Below are positions 26,701 through 35,868 of a stretch of DNA of 64,000 nt, piece by piece (position 1 is the stretch's first letter; the number at the start of each line of letters is the position of its first letter). The stretch spans positions 14,016,884-14,080,883 of the forward strand of contig CM023537.1 of NCBI GenBank assembly GCA_013350335.1. The letters run 5' to 3'. The translations under genes and the position numbers were made by a program. This stretch comes from Chimonanthus salicifolius. Lineage: Eukaryota; Streptophyta; Magnoliopsida; Laurales; Calycanthaceae. The notes under the pieces are model-generated. The model was given only the letters and a program-made list of their open reading frames with translations, was not told the DNA's origin and did not search any database.

Positions 26701-29700
26701 TAATTCGCTAGAGTAGGTTCATTTATTTCTCTTTTTAGTTTGTCACATTCATAGTTTGTGTTAGCTAACTTAAAGGAAGAAATTTAAATTTCTAGTTAAA
26801 CATAATTTGATTTATTTACATAGTTTATATGCCTAACTAATTTATTGATAAATTAATAGCATTTCTCACTACCATCATACATTATTAAACCTTAAGTCAC
26901 TTTATTAAAGTCTATATATTGAAGTTCGGTCAGTTATTCATTGGTCTTTGTTAATAATCTCTCAATGAACTTTTTAGTAAAGAAAAAGATATTCACTTGA
27001 ATAAAAGAAATATGAACATTTTATAAATATAGGATAAAAATGATTCATCCTATTAATAAAACTAAAACGAATTAGAAAAATCTCAGTACAGTTGAGCTAG
27101 ATCGATCTAGTTCACGAACTAAACTGAATCGACATTAAATTATTCAACAAATCGAATCATGAATTGTTCAAACAAAATAGTTAGCAGTTCGAGACCACTT
27201 AGAGCGAATCAAGTAACTATGGCTCTGTGTCTTGTACTTTCAATTACTTTTGGGAAAATACAATTGAAGTTTTGGATTTCAAGATTGTGTGGCAATTAAT
27301 TGTCCCTTCTTGTATCCATAGGAGAGATCCATTACAGTAGATATTCTCACGTCTATTAAAATTGCTTGATTCTCTTTATCTTCTTTAGTTATGGTTCATT
27401 TGATTGTTTTAGAAGAAGGATTTTGTGTCAAAAATCCTGGATGAGTGAGATGTAGTCTTGGGAAGGACACTAGCCTGCATCACAAATGAACCTTCTCCTT
27501 AAATGTAAATAATAATTTAATAAAATTCCCTTCCACAACAAAGTTTGATAGATAGTATCACAATTAACTTGAAATAAAACATAAACTTAAAAAGGAGCCA
27601 TTATCACCTTCACAGTATTGTCTTCTCCACCAGAAACAACCCAACGGCCATCAGGAGTGAATCTGATGGCATTAACCCCTCTTGTGTGGCCCTTGTATGT
27701 GTGAATGCACCCCTTCCTCCGCATATCCCATATCTTAAGATTTGTATCCAAAGAACCAGATGCAATGAACTCCCCAAAAGGATGGAAGTCAACAGATATG
27801 CAATTCGACCTATGGCCCGTAAGTGTACGAATAACTGCCATCAAACAACCGCAGACCATACAAAAATAAATATATAGACGAACAAACAATCAGTGAAGCT
27901 CCATTCTGAAGCGAATAAAGTAAACCTTGCTAATTTTCTATTTATTATACTAAAGATATGTTTTCACCAAACATTTCCAATCAGGTAACAAGACCCACTG
28001 AGGCACTGATCTTTCATTCATGCAAGAAAAGAACCCCTCAATTCACATAATTGTTCATTTGTGTGTATTTGTGTCACTGTAACTATAACCCAAACAAGAA
28101 AGAAGATTCATACTCTTCTCTTCCTCCAAATCCCAGAGCTTTATTGTGCCACTGGCAGCTCCTGCAGCAACCAAGACTTCAGAAGAATCAAAACCTACAG
28201 ATTCAACTGCACTTGAATGATCGAGGCTCTGCAGATTGAAACATGAAGTGAGAGAAATTTAAAGAGTATTGGTCATTCATAAGCAAATCTTAACCTCTGT
28301 ATCACGCTCTTACATATTAAGCTCTTGCAAAACCTCTTAACTCTCTCCAAGGTTTCTTAGCAAAGTGGAAAAGATAATCCTTTCAATATCAGGAAGCATT
28401 TTTTTATAGGGTGGAAATCACCAGAATGGAGGTTTAAATTATTTATAAAAAAAAACCCTCTAGTTGCAGGTTTCCTTCTGAAATTACAAACTTCAGAAAA
28501 AATAGCTTTTTTTTTTAATCAAACTTTGCCACGTCCCCCTACCCCAAAAATAATAATAATTTTTGGAAGAAACAAAATGTACCAAAATACAAATGGATAT
28601 ACTGCAATTGGGTTTGCAGAACTAAAGACAAGAATTAAATCTTAGGGCCTGTTTGGCAGTGCATATTTATTTATTGGAATCAGAATTCTGCATAATTTGG
28701 AGAATTTTTATAACTGCATGTAGCTCAGAATTCCAAAGAATTTCAATTGCACTAGGAATTCTCTGCAGCCAAATGGTACCTAAGATTATATTTATCCAAT
28801 ATGTTTGAGAAAAAATGTAGATTCAATCACTACAAAAATCAATCTGTAAAGAACAAAATTGGATCTTGAGGAAAATAGGTGGTTGGAATAGAACTGACCA
28901 GTAAAGCGTTAGGTTTGCCGATGGCCCACAACTTCACCTTGTGATCTTCACCTCCTGTAACAAGAACCCTAGACGACTTCCTGCCAATCTTAAGGCAATT
29001 GACACTGGACGTGTGTGCCACAAACTCCTCTACATCAAGCAACAGTCAAGAAAACGATATGTTTTCATTCAAAATCAAAATCACAAACACCCCAACTGTA
29101 CATTGCCTACTGCTCACTTGGTTTAAAAAAAAAGAGTTCAAAACAGGAGGAGAAGACTTTTTTCTGATAATTCAAGAAAAAACAGGAAAGCGAAATTTCC
29201 TGCAAACGTTTCTTCGACATACGTGTACACGACGTGCTGTTTGGTGATTTCCTGAATTTTCAGGAAACTCCATACTTTTCTGCTGGAAATTTAAAATTCC
29301 TAGAATATGCAAACGAGGGGGAGAGTTGTGCGAAAAGTAGAGAGGAGGGGGGGGGGGGGGGGGTGGCCGGGGGTTGGCCGGAGTTACAGGTATTTCTGGC
29401 CTTTTAAAAACAACTTCATGTCATCATACAAAAAGGAAACAAAAAAATCAACTTCAGATCTGTTTGGTTACAAGAATGCTCCTTACAATAAAATTAAACG
29501 AAAAACATGAAATTCGATTTTCCTTGGAACACTTTCCTCGAGCGCCATGTACCGACCACTTGGCTTTATGTTTGCATCTTAGACGAAATTTCCTGTTTTC
29601 TTGCTTGGCTGTCTTAAAAACTTCACTTCTTCATAGCTAATCTTATGTAAACCTGGAAACTCCCAGTCCTAGAATCCATAAAACAAGGGGTGCGGTTCTT

Positions 29701-29960
29701 ACAATCCTGGAAAGGGTCTATTTTCCTAATTACAGGCCGATCCAAACACAATCAGATGAATTTCCAACAAACCCAATTTTTTACTTAAAAAAGCAAGGCA
29801 CCCAAACAAGCACTGAACAAAGGATTTCCATGAAAATCCGAAATCCTGATTAAAAAACATGGAACCATAGAAAACAAAATTCTCGTAAGGCAAATAGAAA
29901 AAAAAAAAAAAAAAAGACAAAAAAAAGGATACGTAGCTTGTAAGCGCGTTTGGTCGTCAT
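5593..29960 (-). CDS. KTN80: Katanin p80 WD40-repeat subunit B1 homologue (18 exons)
   Basis: Regulatory subunit of the microtubule-severing enzyme katanin; it targets the p60 AAA ATPase to microtubule crossovers and branch points. Coding exons, 5' to 3' of the gene: 29960-29933, 29029-28899, 28228-28114, 27834-27608, 24219-24117, 18313-18243, 13144-13070, 12976-12833, 12729-12555, 12437-11912, 11501-11442, 11351-11230, 8676-8551, 7136-7062, 6982-6870, 6141-6025, 5893-5825, 5662-5593. All introns are GT-AG, and the phases agree at every joint except across exon 10, which has one base too many (separate entry). The protein would be about 781 residues, within the plant family range. It starts [12 protein letters not shown], carries six or more WD40 repeats (about residues 10-300), a low-complexity Ser/Thr/Lys linker and a C-terminal con80 domain. 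Stop TAA is at 5593-5595. Introns of 3-6 kb are filled with transposons. Confidence 0.93.
6359..6440 (-). mobile_element. Possible LINE/SINE 3' tail
   Basis: A short T-rich start followed by GAGAAATGTAATGTT and CTTTCATTAA resembles, on the minus strand, the ends of the LINE fragments in this window (compare 9450-9520). It sits in KTN80 intron 15. No target duplication seen. Confidence 0.3.
8220..8504 (-). mobile_element. 5'-truncated LINE tail with 16-bp target duplication
   Basis: The insertion spans 8236-8488 on the minus strand in KTN80 intron 13. Identical 16-bp copies of ATCAATTTTATTAGTT lie at 8220-8235 and 8489-8504. The minus-strand frame gives [15 protein letters not shown], the tail of the plant L1-type LINE RNase H domain, followed by an untranslated 3' end. 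Long, variable target duplications and severe 5' truncation are typical of LINE integration by target-primed reverse transcription. Confidence 0.85.
9450..9530 (-). mobile_element. Short LINE 3' tail
   Basis: A T12 run followed by AGAGAGGTAACATAAAACTTTCATTAA reads on the minus strand as a LINE 3' UTR ending in poly(A). The body is missing or too degraded to see. It lies in KTN80 intron 12, just upstream of another LINE in the opposite orientation. Confidence 0.45.
9570..10254 (+). mobile_element. L1-type LINE 3' fragment with RNase H domain
   Basis: The plus-strand frame 9667-9966 encodes [20 protein letters not shown] and [19 protein letters not shown], the signature of the RVT_3/RNase H domain at the C-terminus of plant L1-type LINEs (first catalytic Asp in NFDGS, Glu in AELYAL). 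A stop at 9963 breaks it. The 3' end is TTACCTTTCAAAAATAATAATAATAATATG, an A/T-rich tail. It lies in KTN80 intron 12, antisense to the gene. Confidence 0.8.
10440..10570. repeat. Short tandem duplication (about 67 bp)
   Basis: AAAATAATGATGATCTCATA and the following ATAAAAGTTGATTAGTACAT occur twice in a row, about 67 bp apart, within KTN80 intron 12. The surrounding 10255-11229 is AT-rich with nothing else recognisable. Confidence 0.7.
11230..12729 (-). CDS. KTN80: KTN80 exons 9-12: variable linker, with a frameshift in exon 10
   Basis: Exon 9 (12729-12555) starts [15 protein letters not shown] and contains [20 protein letters not shown]. Exon 10 (12437-11912) starts in the frame that gives [10 protein letters not shown], a conserved linker motif. 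That frame hits TAG about 35 bases after GPKTGGNK, while the next frame continues with TTLKRSSSK and [14 protein letters not shown], also conserved. Exon 10 is 526 bases where 525 would keep phase with exon 11. Exon 11 (11501-11442) encodes [16 protein letters not shown]. Exon 12 (11351-11230) encodes [15 protein letters not shown]. See the finding on alternative splice sites that avoid the shift. Confidence 0.85.
12833..24219 (-). CDS. KTN80: KTN80 exons 5-8: remaining WD40 blades
   Basis: Exon 5 (24219-24117) encodes [18 protein letters not shown] and [12 protein letters not shown]. Exon 6 (18313-18243) encodes [18 protein letters not shown]. Exon 7 (13144-13070) encodes [19 protein letters not shown]. 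Exon 8 (12976-12833) encodes [17 protein letters not shown] and then [16 protein letters not shown], which closes the propeller near residue 298. The exons are separated by introns of 5.8 kb (exons 5-6) and 5.1 kb (exons 6-7) that contain LINE, Ty3/gypsy and hAT-like insertions. Reading frame and splice sites are intact throughout. Confidence 0.92.
13376..15850 (-). mobile_element. L1-type LINE remnant A (RT, zinc-binding and RNase H regions)
   Basis: Minus-strand fragments in LINE order: reverse transcriptase C-terminal part (about 15810-15355) with [12 protein letters not shown] and [12 protein letters not shown], then [18 protein letters not shown] and [13 protein letters not shown]; zf-RVT region (14778-14660) with [18 protein letters not shown]; RNase H start (14070-13850) with [15 protein letters not shown]. 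Stops and frameshifts occur throughout, and a MITE at 14291-14659 interrupts it. It sits in KTN80 intron 6 in the same orientation as the gene. The 5' end is not defined. Confidence 0.85.
14283..14667. mobile_element. hAT-type MITE, family 2, nested in LINE A
   Basis: The element spans 14291-14659 (369 bp), with ends CAATGTAACAAATATC and GATTTGTGACAATG. It is flanked by a perfect 8-bp duplication, ATCATATC, at 14283-14290 and 14660-14667. Its right third (CCCGTTAAATTC through TTGCCGTTAATATCCCGAGAACG) aligns with the second copy at 31251-31601. No coding capacity. Confidence 0.85.
15909..16560 (-). mobile_element. L1-type LINE remnant B
   Basis: On the minus strand, 16431-16072 encodes [20 protein letters not shown] and [20 protein letters not shown], the zf-RVT region that follows the reverse transcriptase in plant L1-type LINEs; it ends [13 protein letters not shown]. 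The 3' end at 15909-15921 is a T-run on the plus strand, that is, a poly(A) tail. It abuts LINE A with the same orientation. 5'-truncated. Confidence 0.8.
16740..17445 (+). mobile_element. Ty3/gypsy-like internal 3' end
   Basis: This stretch lies directly upstream of an LTR and ends in a polypurine-type tract at 17433-17445 (AAAACCGGGGGGC). One frame just before it reads [19 protein letters not shown], like the C-terminal end of plant Ty3/gypsy polyproteins. An open frame at 16748-17392 has an Asn-rich run and a Pro-rich segment (about residues 80-108); I do not recognise it and it may be chance-open sequence. The remainder of the element is missing. In KTN80 intron 6. Confidence 0.55.
17446..17854 (+). 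mobile_element. LTR (409 bp), 3' LTR of the gypsy-like remnant
   Basis: Begins TGATGTAAGACACGG and ends CCCGCATCA, so the ends are TG...CA with a 5-bp inverted TGATG/CATCA. It follows a polypurine tract directly, which makes it a 3' LTR. No second LTR is present in the window and no target duplication could be found. Confidence 0.7.
18671..19402. repeat. Exact 366-bp tandem duplication in KTN80 intron 5
   Basis: Two head-to-tail copies, 18671-19036 and 19037-19402, both start CGCCATTGACACTTGC and show no difference I can find. Perfect identity in intronic DNA means either a very recent duplication or an assembly artefact. It lies near, but does not include, exon 6. Confidence 0.9.
19668..21041. 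mobile_element. hAT-like non-autonomous element (about 1.4 kb)
   Basis: The left end TAGGACTGCAACTTGGGT and the right end ACCCAACTTGCACCCCTA form inverted repeats. GGGCC/GGCCC-rich subterminal blocks lie at both ends. The left terminus resembles that of the element starting at 63057 (TAGGGCTGCAACTCGGGT). I find no matching 8-bp target duplication, so the family call rests on the termini. No transposase seen. In KTN80 intron 5. Confidence 0.45.
21440..22285 (+). mobile_element. L1-type LINE 3' fragment C
   Basis: 21468-21690 encodes [20 protein letters not shown] and [11 protein letters not shown], the region between zf-RVT and RNase H. After a stop, the RNase H start [20 protein letters not shown] is seen at about 21714, then [10 protein letters not shown] at about 22062. 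At least five in-frame stops break it. The 3' UTR ends TTTTAATGAAATCATTTTG. In KTN80 intron 5, antisense to the gene. Confidence 0.82.
23056..23241. mobile_element. Degraded palindromic element, possibly MITE family 1
   Basis: Inverted ends GGTTTTAA and TTAAAACC enclose ATATCGGCCGATATTTTG, the core palindrome of MITE family 1. No target duplication is visible. Ordinary AT-rich intron sequence lies on both sides (22286-23055, 23242-23640). Confidence 0.3.
23650..23790. repeat. Compound (TA)n (GA)n GATA-type microsatellite
   Basis: A TA run is followed by a GA run and then by ATAG/ATAGA-type units and another GA run, all in KTN80 intron 5 about 330 bp from exon 5. Confidence 0.9.
24970..25580. 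repeat. Intron 4 duplicated segment, copy 1
   Basis: Aligns with 26255-27420 over several blocks (for example GATTGCATTGG..ATATTTGCAG, CACATGGGA, GTGTATATGTAGGACACC and GGGCAAAGAATTCCA). It lacks the 568-bp insertion present in copy 2. Function unknown; no recognisable protein. 24230-24969 has nothing else of note. Confidence 0.7.
26255..27480. repeat. Intron 4 duplicated segment, copy 2, split by a MITE
   Basis: Second copy of the segment at 24970-25580. It is interrupted at 26653-27220. The copies are diverged, so the duplication is old. 25581-26254 between the copies holds no recognisable feature. Confidence 0.7.
26648..27225. mobile_element. MITE-like insertion (568 bp) inside the duplicated segment
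   Basis: Element 26653-27220 is flanked by GGCTC on both sides. Its left end GTAGTTACCTAGTTCACC is an imperfect inverse of its right end GAATCAAGTAACTAT. Copy 1 of the segment has GATGGCTCTGTC across the site, showing the empty state. The superfamily is uncertain. AT-rich, no coding capacity. Confidence 0.7.
27608..29960 (-). CDS. KTN80: KTN80 exons 1-4: start codon and first WD40 blades
   Basis: Exon 1 is only 28 coding bases (29960-29933) and splices C|AG to exon 2, giving KLQEFVAH. Exon 2 (29029-28899) carries blade 1, ending [16 protein letters not shown]. Exon 3 (28228-28114) gives [17 protein letters not shown]. Exon 4 (27834-27608) carries [30 protein letters not shown] and [21 protein letters not shown] and WD dipeptides recur at repeat spacing. 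In exon 3 the segment before blade 2 reads [10 protein letters not shown], where plant homologues I know usually have a GH pair, so that blade is slightly divergent. Confidence 0.93.
28646..28792. mobile_element. Possible MITE with GGGCCTGTTTGGC end
   Basis: GGGCCTGTTTGGCAG at the left and CTGCAGCCAAATGGTACC at the right are imperfect inverted repeats of a type common in plant hAT or PIF/Harbinger MITEs. TA flanks both sides but no longer target duplication is clear. In KTN80 intron 2. Confidence 0.45.
29347..29363 (+). repeat. G17 homopolymer in KTN80 intron 1
   Basis: Seventeen consecutive G are followed by GGCCGGGGG and GGCCGG. On the transcribed strand of KTN80 this is a C-run in the pre-mRNA. 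The length may be unreliable in assembly. Confidence 0.9.
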
Positions 29961-30177
29961 GAATGCGAAGACAATATTTTCATCTTAAAATTCTCCCTCA
30001 AATCTCTCGAGAAATCAACAGCTGCTGTGTTTATTCCTTGGCCGATGAAGAAGAGACAGGTCAAAAAAATAGAATTTTTAATATAATAGAACATACACGG
30101 AGATCAAGTGTGTGTCAGAGATGCAGAAGAAGATGCGCTGTTTGAACTTTGAAACGACGTGAACTCGCTTTCAAAAC

Positions 30178-30184
30178 TATATAC
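30178..30184 (-). promoter_or_regulatory. Candidate TATA box of KTN80
   Basis: TATATAG on the minus strand lies about 220 bp upstream of the KTN80 start codon, leaving room for a 5' UTR of roughly 190 bases. It is the only good TATA-like site in the immediate upstream region. Position only; no transcript evidence. Confidence 0.4.
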
Positions 30185-30858
30185 CGACACATTGGTGTGT
30201 TTCCCGGACATGGAAAGAGTGACTGCCTTTCTTTCGATCTCAGTAACGAGTAATCTTACTAGTTCTTACTTGTCTGGCCTTCCAAGTTCACTGGTATGGT
30301 GCGCTTGAGATCACTTTAAATTGTACTCCTCTTTCTTAAATTGTACTCCTCTTCTTCTTGTTGCCAATAAGATGTGAGGTGTTATTAGTAAGTTGGTGGA
30401 TTTATTGTGAATTGGAATATTATTTTTTTATTGGATGTGCATTTATATTATTTTTTCTTTTATATTTATTGTTATTTTCTAAATTTAGTTTATACTAGAA
30501 TTTATCTTATTCTAAAATATACTTGTCATTGAATCGTTTTAATCCTTAAAATCATATTTAGAATGATTTGTTATCACCTAATTTATAAGATAATAGATTT
30601 TTTAAACAAAAACATTCTCACTATTTAAAATAAATTTTATTTAAAAAATTAGTCATCTAATTCATAATGATCACAAAATATACTCCAATTCACTTAAAAT
30701 AGTACTACTCTAATTATAGTTTTTAGAAAAGGAAAGTAAATGAATCAATTTAGGATAAAATTTATTATTTATCACATATTAAATACTCAAATTCTAGGTA
30801 AGAGGGAAAAGTTGCATCTATCTGGGGCCCAACTAGAGGCCCAGCATTCCTACTCTTA
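30185..30858. other. Upstream region of KTN80, no gene seen
   Basis: AT-rich sequence with no recognisable coding region, RNA gene or element. The proximal part probably holds the KTN80 promoter. Confidence 0.4.
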
Positions 30859-31140
30859 TCAGAACTCAGGGGTTGAAAATTCAGCCAATCCGAGATTTCG
30901 ACCAAATTTTTGTATCGGCTGAGATCTTTCTATCTCTTCAATTTTTTTTTTGGGGAAAATCTCAGTAACTTTTTTTTGAAAAAAATCATTTAAAAATAAA
31001 AAAAAAGTTTTTTAAAAATATATATAAATATTGGCCGAGATATTGGCGTGGGCCCACAACCGACATTCGATTTTTTTTCAAAAAAAATTGACTGATTTTC
31101 TTTTCTCTGGCCAATACGTATTTATACCCCTATTAGAACT
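30859..31140. mobile_element. hAT-type MITE, family 1, with 8-bp TSD
   Basis: Element 30867-31132 starts CAGGGGTTGAAAATTC and ends ATTTATACCCCTA. The flanks TCAGAACT and TTAGAACT match at seven of eight positions. The interior has the GGGCCCAC block shared with the copy at 2217-2633. Confidence 0.85.
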
Positions 31141-31236
31141 TGAGTTGCAACTTATACTCCGCCGAGAAGAGGTGGACTAGTATGTTAGAACTTGAGTTGC
31201 AACTTATACTCCGTCGAGAAGAGGTGGACTAGTACT
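31133..31236. repeat. 52-bp tandem duplication next to the MITE
   Basis: TTAGAACTTGAGTTGCAACT and the bases up to GGACTAGTA occur twice in a row, differing at one base in the middle (CCGCC versus CCGTC). The first copy includes the MITE target duplication. Confidence 0.9.
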
Positions 31237-31242
31237 CTAGTA

Positions 31243-31609
31243 GTTCGAACCCTTGTCACAAATATCAGCAGTATTTTCAAATTTACCTCGTTTTTAGCGG
31301 CAAAATACCATTACCACGTTAAAAACGCGTTTTTATCGCCACGACGATAAATTTCCGGTAAATTCCCAATAAAATCGCGTTAAAAACGTGATAAATGTTA
31401 ATAACGCGATAATATTCCAGTAAATTCCCTATAAAATTTTTATTTCATTAATTTTTTTATTTATTCTATTTTTTATTTTTTTAAATATTATAATTTCCAT
31501 GAGATTTTCCCGTTAAATTTCCGATAAAAATTCGAAAATTTAAAAATATCCCATTATTACCAATTGCCGTTAATATCCCGAGAACGGTATTTGTCACAAT
31601 GGTTCGAAC
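31243..31609. mobile_element. hAT-type MITE, family 2, with perfect 8-bp TSD
   Basis: Element 31251-31601 (351 bp) has ends CCTTGTCACAAATA and TATTTGTCACAATG, flanked by GTTCGAAC on both sides. Same family as 14291-14659, sharing the CCCGTTAAATT and TTGCCGTTAATATCCCGAGAACG blocks. The interior carries CGATAA/TTATCG and GTTAAAAACGCG motifs. Confidence 0.87.
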
Positions 31610-32508
31610 TACTATGGGCCTGAGAAAGGTGGTTTGATACCTAGATCACGATCACAAGAGAAGTTGCTAATGCCTTTGGTTTTTTTTATCGTGCGAGGAT
31701 CTCTCAAGGTGCTAACCAGAGAGCACAAGCCATTGAGCAGAAGAGGGGTTATTTTGACCTCCAGTTTTTATAGCAAAGATTAGACCTAGAATGGGTCATG
31801 TTCATATCAAGTCTTATTTAAATTTGAGCCAAATATCTTAAATGTTTAACTATTTGTTTATTAAATATGTTAGTCATGTTGGGTCATAAAATTTTAAACA
31901 CATACTTATTTAACATGTTCAGGTTCGATGTGGGTAATCGAATTGGGTCAAATTTTGCCAAATCGAGTTTAAAGTAGATTTGATAACGGGTTACTTGAGT
32001 TGAATCGATTTTGGATTCAAATTAACAATTCTCTACTAGATTGAGTCAAATTTGGTCAAATTTATTGGAGGTAGTATTAAAGCTAGAGAGAATATGAATG
32101 GATTGATTTAAATTAGGTAAGCATTCTATTCTCATATTATAATAAATACTCAAGGCTTCATTTGCATAAGGATAGTTGGGATGCATTTTAATAGCAGATT
32201 AAGAGTGCAATCCAATTGTATTAAATGTTAAATACTCAAATTTAGTACTCTATTATTAGCTCACGTAGATTAAAAGTAAGATAAGTTGAATCTTCCAAAC
32301 CAAATTCATGACACACTCAATTTTATCCATATATAGGTGATGCTGTTAAAAACTAATGCATATGTCATCACAATTTATCATTCTTTTATAATTTTGAATA
32401 TCTTCAGATGAAATTGCCTCTATCACAGCATGTGTCTTTAAATTATTATACAATTTTTTTTCATTTCATGGTAATCATCATCTTTAAATTATTTATTCTA
32501 TAAATCTA
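31610..32508. other. No gene seen; approach to the tandem array
   Basis: AT-rich DNA with scattered GGGTCAAATT-type motifs similar to parts of the 581-bp unit, but without a clear element boundary or coding region. Confidence 0.4.
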
Positions 32509-35500
32509 AAGTTAACATTTCTATTTGGATTTGATAACCTTTTTTCATGAGTTAGACCACATATCTAATATTTAGTGCTGAAACTCGAGTTGGGTTGGAT
32601 CGAAATTCAATAAACTCAACCTAATATTTAGCTTGAATTGTCGACCTGATTAACTAAACACGATCCAACCTAAATTTCATGTGGATTTTATTTTTCCCAA
32701 TCTAACCCGACTCAAGATATATAAGTACATAACTTAAACCCATTGATTTCTCGAGTTAGGTCATATGGGTCAAACTTAAACTACAGCCTTTATACTGCAA
32801 AGATATCCCTCACCAGATGTACGAGCTATTGACTCCTTTTATTTCACATGATTTTTGCAAAAGTGGCTTCTATTTATTTAAAATCTAGCCTTTTGCACAT
32901 GAAGATCTCTACAGTCCACCTTCCTCATATACCTCTTTGTTAATCTGACCCAGAGGTATAAAATTATAAATATCGGTATCGAGGATATCCGGATAAAGTT
33001 AACATTTCTATTTGGATTCGATAATGTTTTTTCATAAGTTAGACCGCATATCTAATATTTAGTGCTAAAACTCGGGTTGGGTTGGGTCGGGTCGAATTTC
33101 AATAAACTCAACCCAATCTCTGACTCGAATTGTCGACCTGATTAACTAAATCCGATTCAATCTAAATTTCTGACTCGACTCATCTCAAATGTTGTTTTAT
33201 AACTTGGTGCACTCGAGTCGAGTCGAGTTACTTTTAAAATTTTCAACCTGATCCAACTCAAATTTCATGTGGGTTTTATTTTTTCCAATCCAACCTGACT
33301 CAAGATATACAAATAAATAACTCAAACCCATTGATTTCTCGAGTTAAATCATATGGGTCAAACTTAAACTACAGCCTTTATACTGCAAAGATATCCCTTA
33401 CCAGTTGTATGAGCTATTGACTCCTTTTATTTCACATGATTTTTGCAAAAGTGGCTTCTATTTATTTAAAATCTAGACTTTTGCACATGAAGATCTCTAC
33501 AGTCCACCGTCCTCATATACCTCTTTGTTAATATGATCCAGAGGTATAAATATCGGTATCGACGGTATGCAGATAAAGTTAACATTTCTATTTGGATTCG
33601 ATAATGTTTTTTCATGAGTTAGACCGCATATCTAATATTTAGTGCTAAAACTCGGGTTGGGTTGGGTCGGGTCGAATTTCAATAAATTCAACCCAATCTC
33701 TGACTCGAATTGTCAACCTGATTAACTAAATCCAATCCAATCTGAATTTCTGACTCGACTCAACCCAAATGTTGTTTTATAACTTAGTGCACTCGGGTCG
33801 AATTGAGTTGCTTTTAAATTTTTCAACCCGATGCAACTCAAATTTCATGTGGGTTTTATTTTTTTCAATCTAGCCTGACTCAAGATATACAAATAAATAA
33901 CTCAAACCCATTGATTTCTCCAGTTAAATCATATGGGTCAAACTTAAACTACAGCCTTTATACTGCAACGATGATCCCTCACCAGTTGTATGAGCTATTG
34001 ACTCCTTTTATTTCACATGATTTTTGCAAAAGTGGCTTCTATTTATTTAAAATCTAGCCTTTTGCACATGAAGATCTCTACAGTCCACCGTCCTCATATA
34101 CCTCTTTGTTAATATGACCCAGAGGTATAAATATCGGTATCGACGGTATGCGGATAAAGTTAACATTTCTATTTGGATTCGATAATGTTTTTTCATGAGT
34201 TAGACCACATATCTAATATTTAGTGCTAAAACTCGGGCTTAGTTGGGTCGGGTCGAATTTCAATAAACTCAACCCAATCCCTGACTCGAATTGTCGACCT
34301 GCATAACTAAATCCGATCCAATCTGAATTTCTGACTCGACTCAACCCAAATATTATTTTATAACTTGGTGCACTTGGGTCGAGTCGAGTTACTTTTAAAA
34401 TTTTCAACCCGAACCAACTCAAATTTCATATGGGTTTTATTTTTTCCAATCCAACCTGACTCAAGATATACAAATAAATAACTCAAACCCATTGATTTCT
34501 CCAGTTAAATCATATGGGTCAAACTTAAACTACAGCCTTTATACTCCAACGATGATCCCTCACCAGTTGTACGAGCTATTGACTCCTTTTATTTCACATG
34601 ATTTTTTGCAAAAGTGGCTTCTATTTTTTTAAAATCTAGCCTTTTGCACATGAAGATCTCTACAGTCCACCTTCCTCATATACCTCTTTGTTAATCTGAC
34701 CAGAGGTATAAATATCGGTATCGACGATATGCGGATAAAGTTAACATTTCTATTTGGATTCGATAATGTTCTTTCATGAGTTAGACTGCATATCTAATAT
34801 TTAGTGCTAAAACTTGGGTTGAGTTGGGTTGGGTCGGGTCGAATTTCAATAAACTCAACCCAATCTCTGATTCGAATTGTCGACCTGATTAACTAAACCC
34901 GATCCAATCTAAATTTTTGACTCGACTCAACCCAAATGTTGTTTTATAATTTGGTACACTCGGATCGAGTCGAGTTGCTTTTTTATTTTTCAACCCGATC
35001 CAACTCAAATTTCATGTGGGTTTTATTTTTTCCAATCTAACCTGACTCAAGATATACAAATAAATAACTCAAACTCATTGATTTCTCGAGTTAAATCATA
35101 TGGTTCAAACTTAAACTACAGCCTTTATACTGCAACGATGATACCTCACCAGTTGTACGAGCTATTGACTCCTTTTATTTCACATGATTTTTGCAAAAGT
35201 GGCTTCTATTTATTTAAAATCTAGCCTTTTGCACATGAAGATCTCTACAGTCCACCTTCCTCATATACCTCTTTGTTAATCTGACCCAGAGGTATAAATA
35301 TCGGTATCGATGATATGCGGATAAAGTTAACATTTCTATTTGGATTCGATAATGTTCTTTCATGAGTTAGACCGCATATCTAATATTTAGTGCTAAAACT
35401 CGGGTTGCGTTGAGTCGGGTCGAATTTCAATAAACTCAACTCAATCTCTGACTCGAATTGTCGACCTGATTAACTAAATCCGATCCAATCTGAATTTCTG

Positions 35501-35868
35501 ACTCGACTCAACCCAAATGTTGTTTTATAACTTGGTGCACTCGGGTCTAGTCGAGTTGCTTTTAAATTTTTAATCCGACCCAACTCAAATTTCATGTGGG
35601 TTTTATTTTTTCCAATCCAACCTGACTCAAGTTATACAAATACATAACTCAAATCCATTAATTTCTCGAGTTAGATCATATGGGTCAAACTTAAACTACA
35701 GCCTTTATATTGTAACGATAATCCCTCACCAGTTGTATGAGCTATATTGACTCCTTTTATTTCACATGATTTTTGCAAAAGTGGCATCTATTTATTTAAA
35801 ATCTTGCCTTTTGCACATGAAGATCTCTACAGTCCACCTTCCTCATATGCCTCTTTGTTAATCTGACC
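32509..35868. repeat. Tandem array of a 581-bp unit (about 5.8 copies)
   Basis: GTTAACATTTCTATTTGGAT recurs at about 32511, 32998, 33578, 34159, 34740 and 35326, giving periods of 487 (shortened first unit), 580, 581, 581 and 586. Each unit carries GGGTTGGGTCGGGTCGAATT-type motifs and ends with CAGAGGTATAAATATCGGTA, which is the left end of a family 1 hAT MITE. The unit joint therefore lies inside the MITE end; the last unit runs into a complete MITE. No coding capacity. Confidence 0.9.

Noticed and set aside
32509..35868. CRISPR-like array
   Set aside because: The unit is 581 bp with no constant short repeats and unique spacers, and the DNA is plant nuclear.
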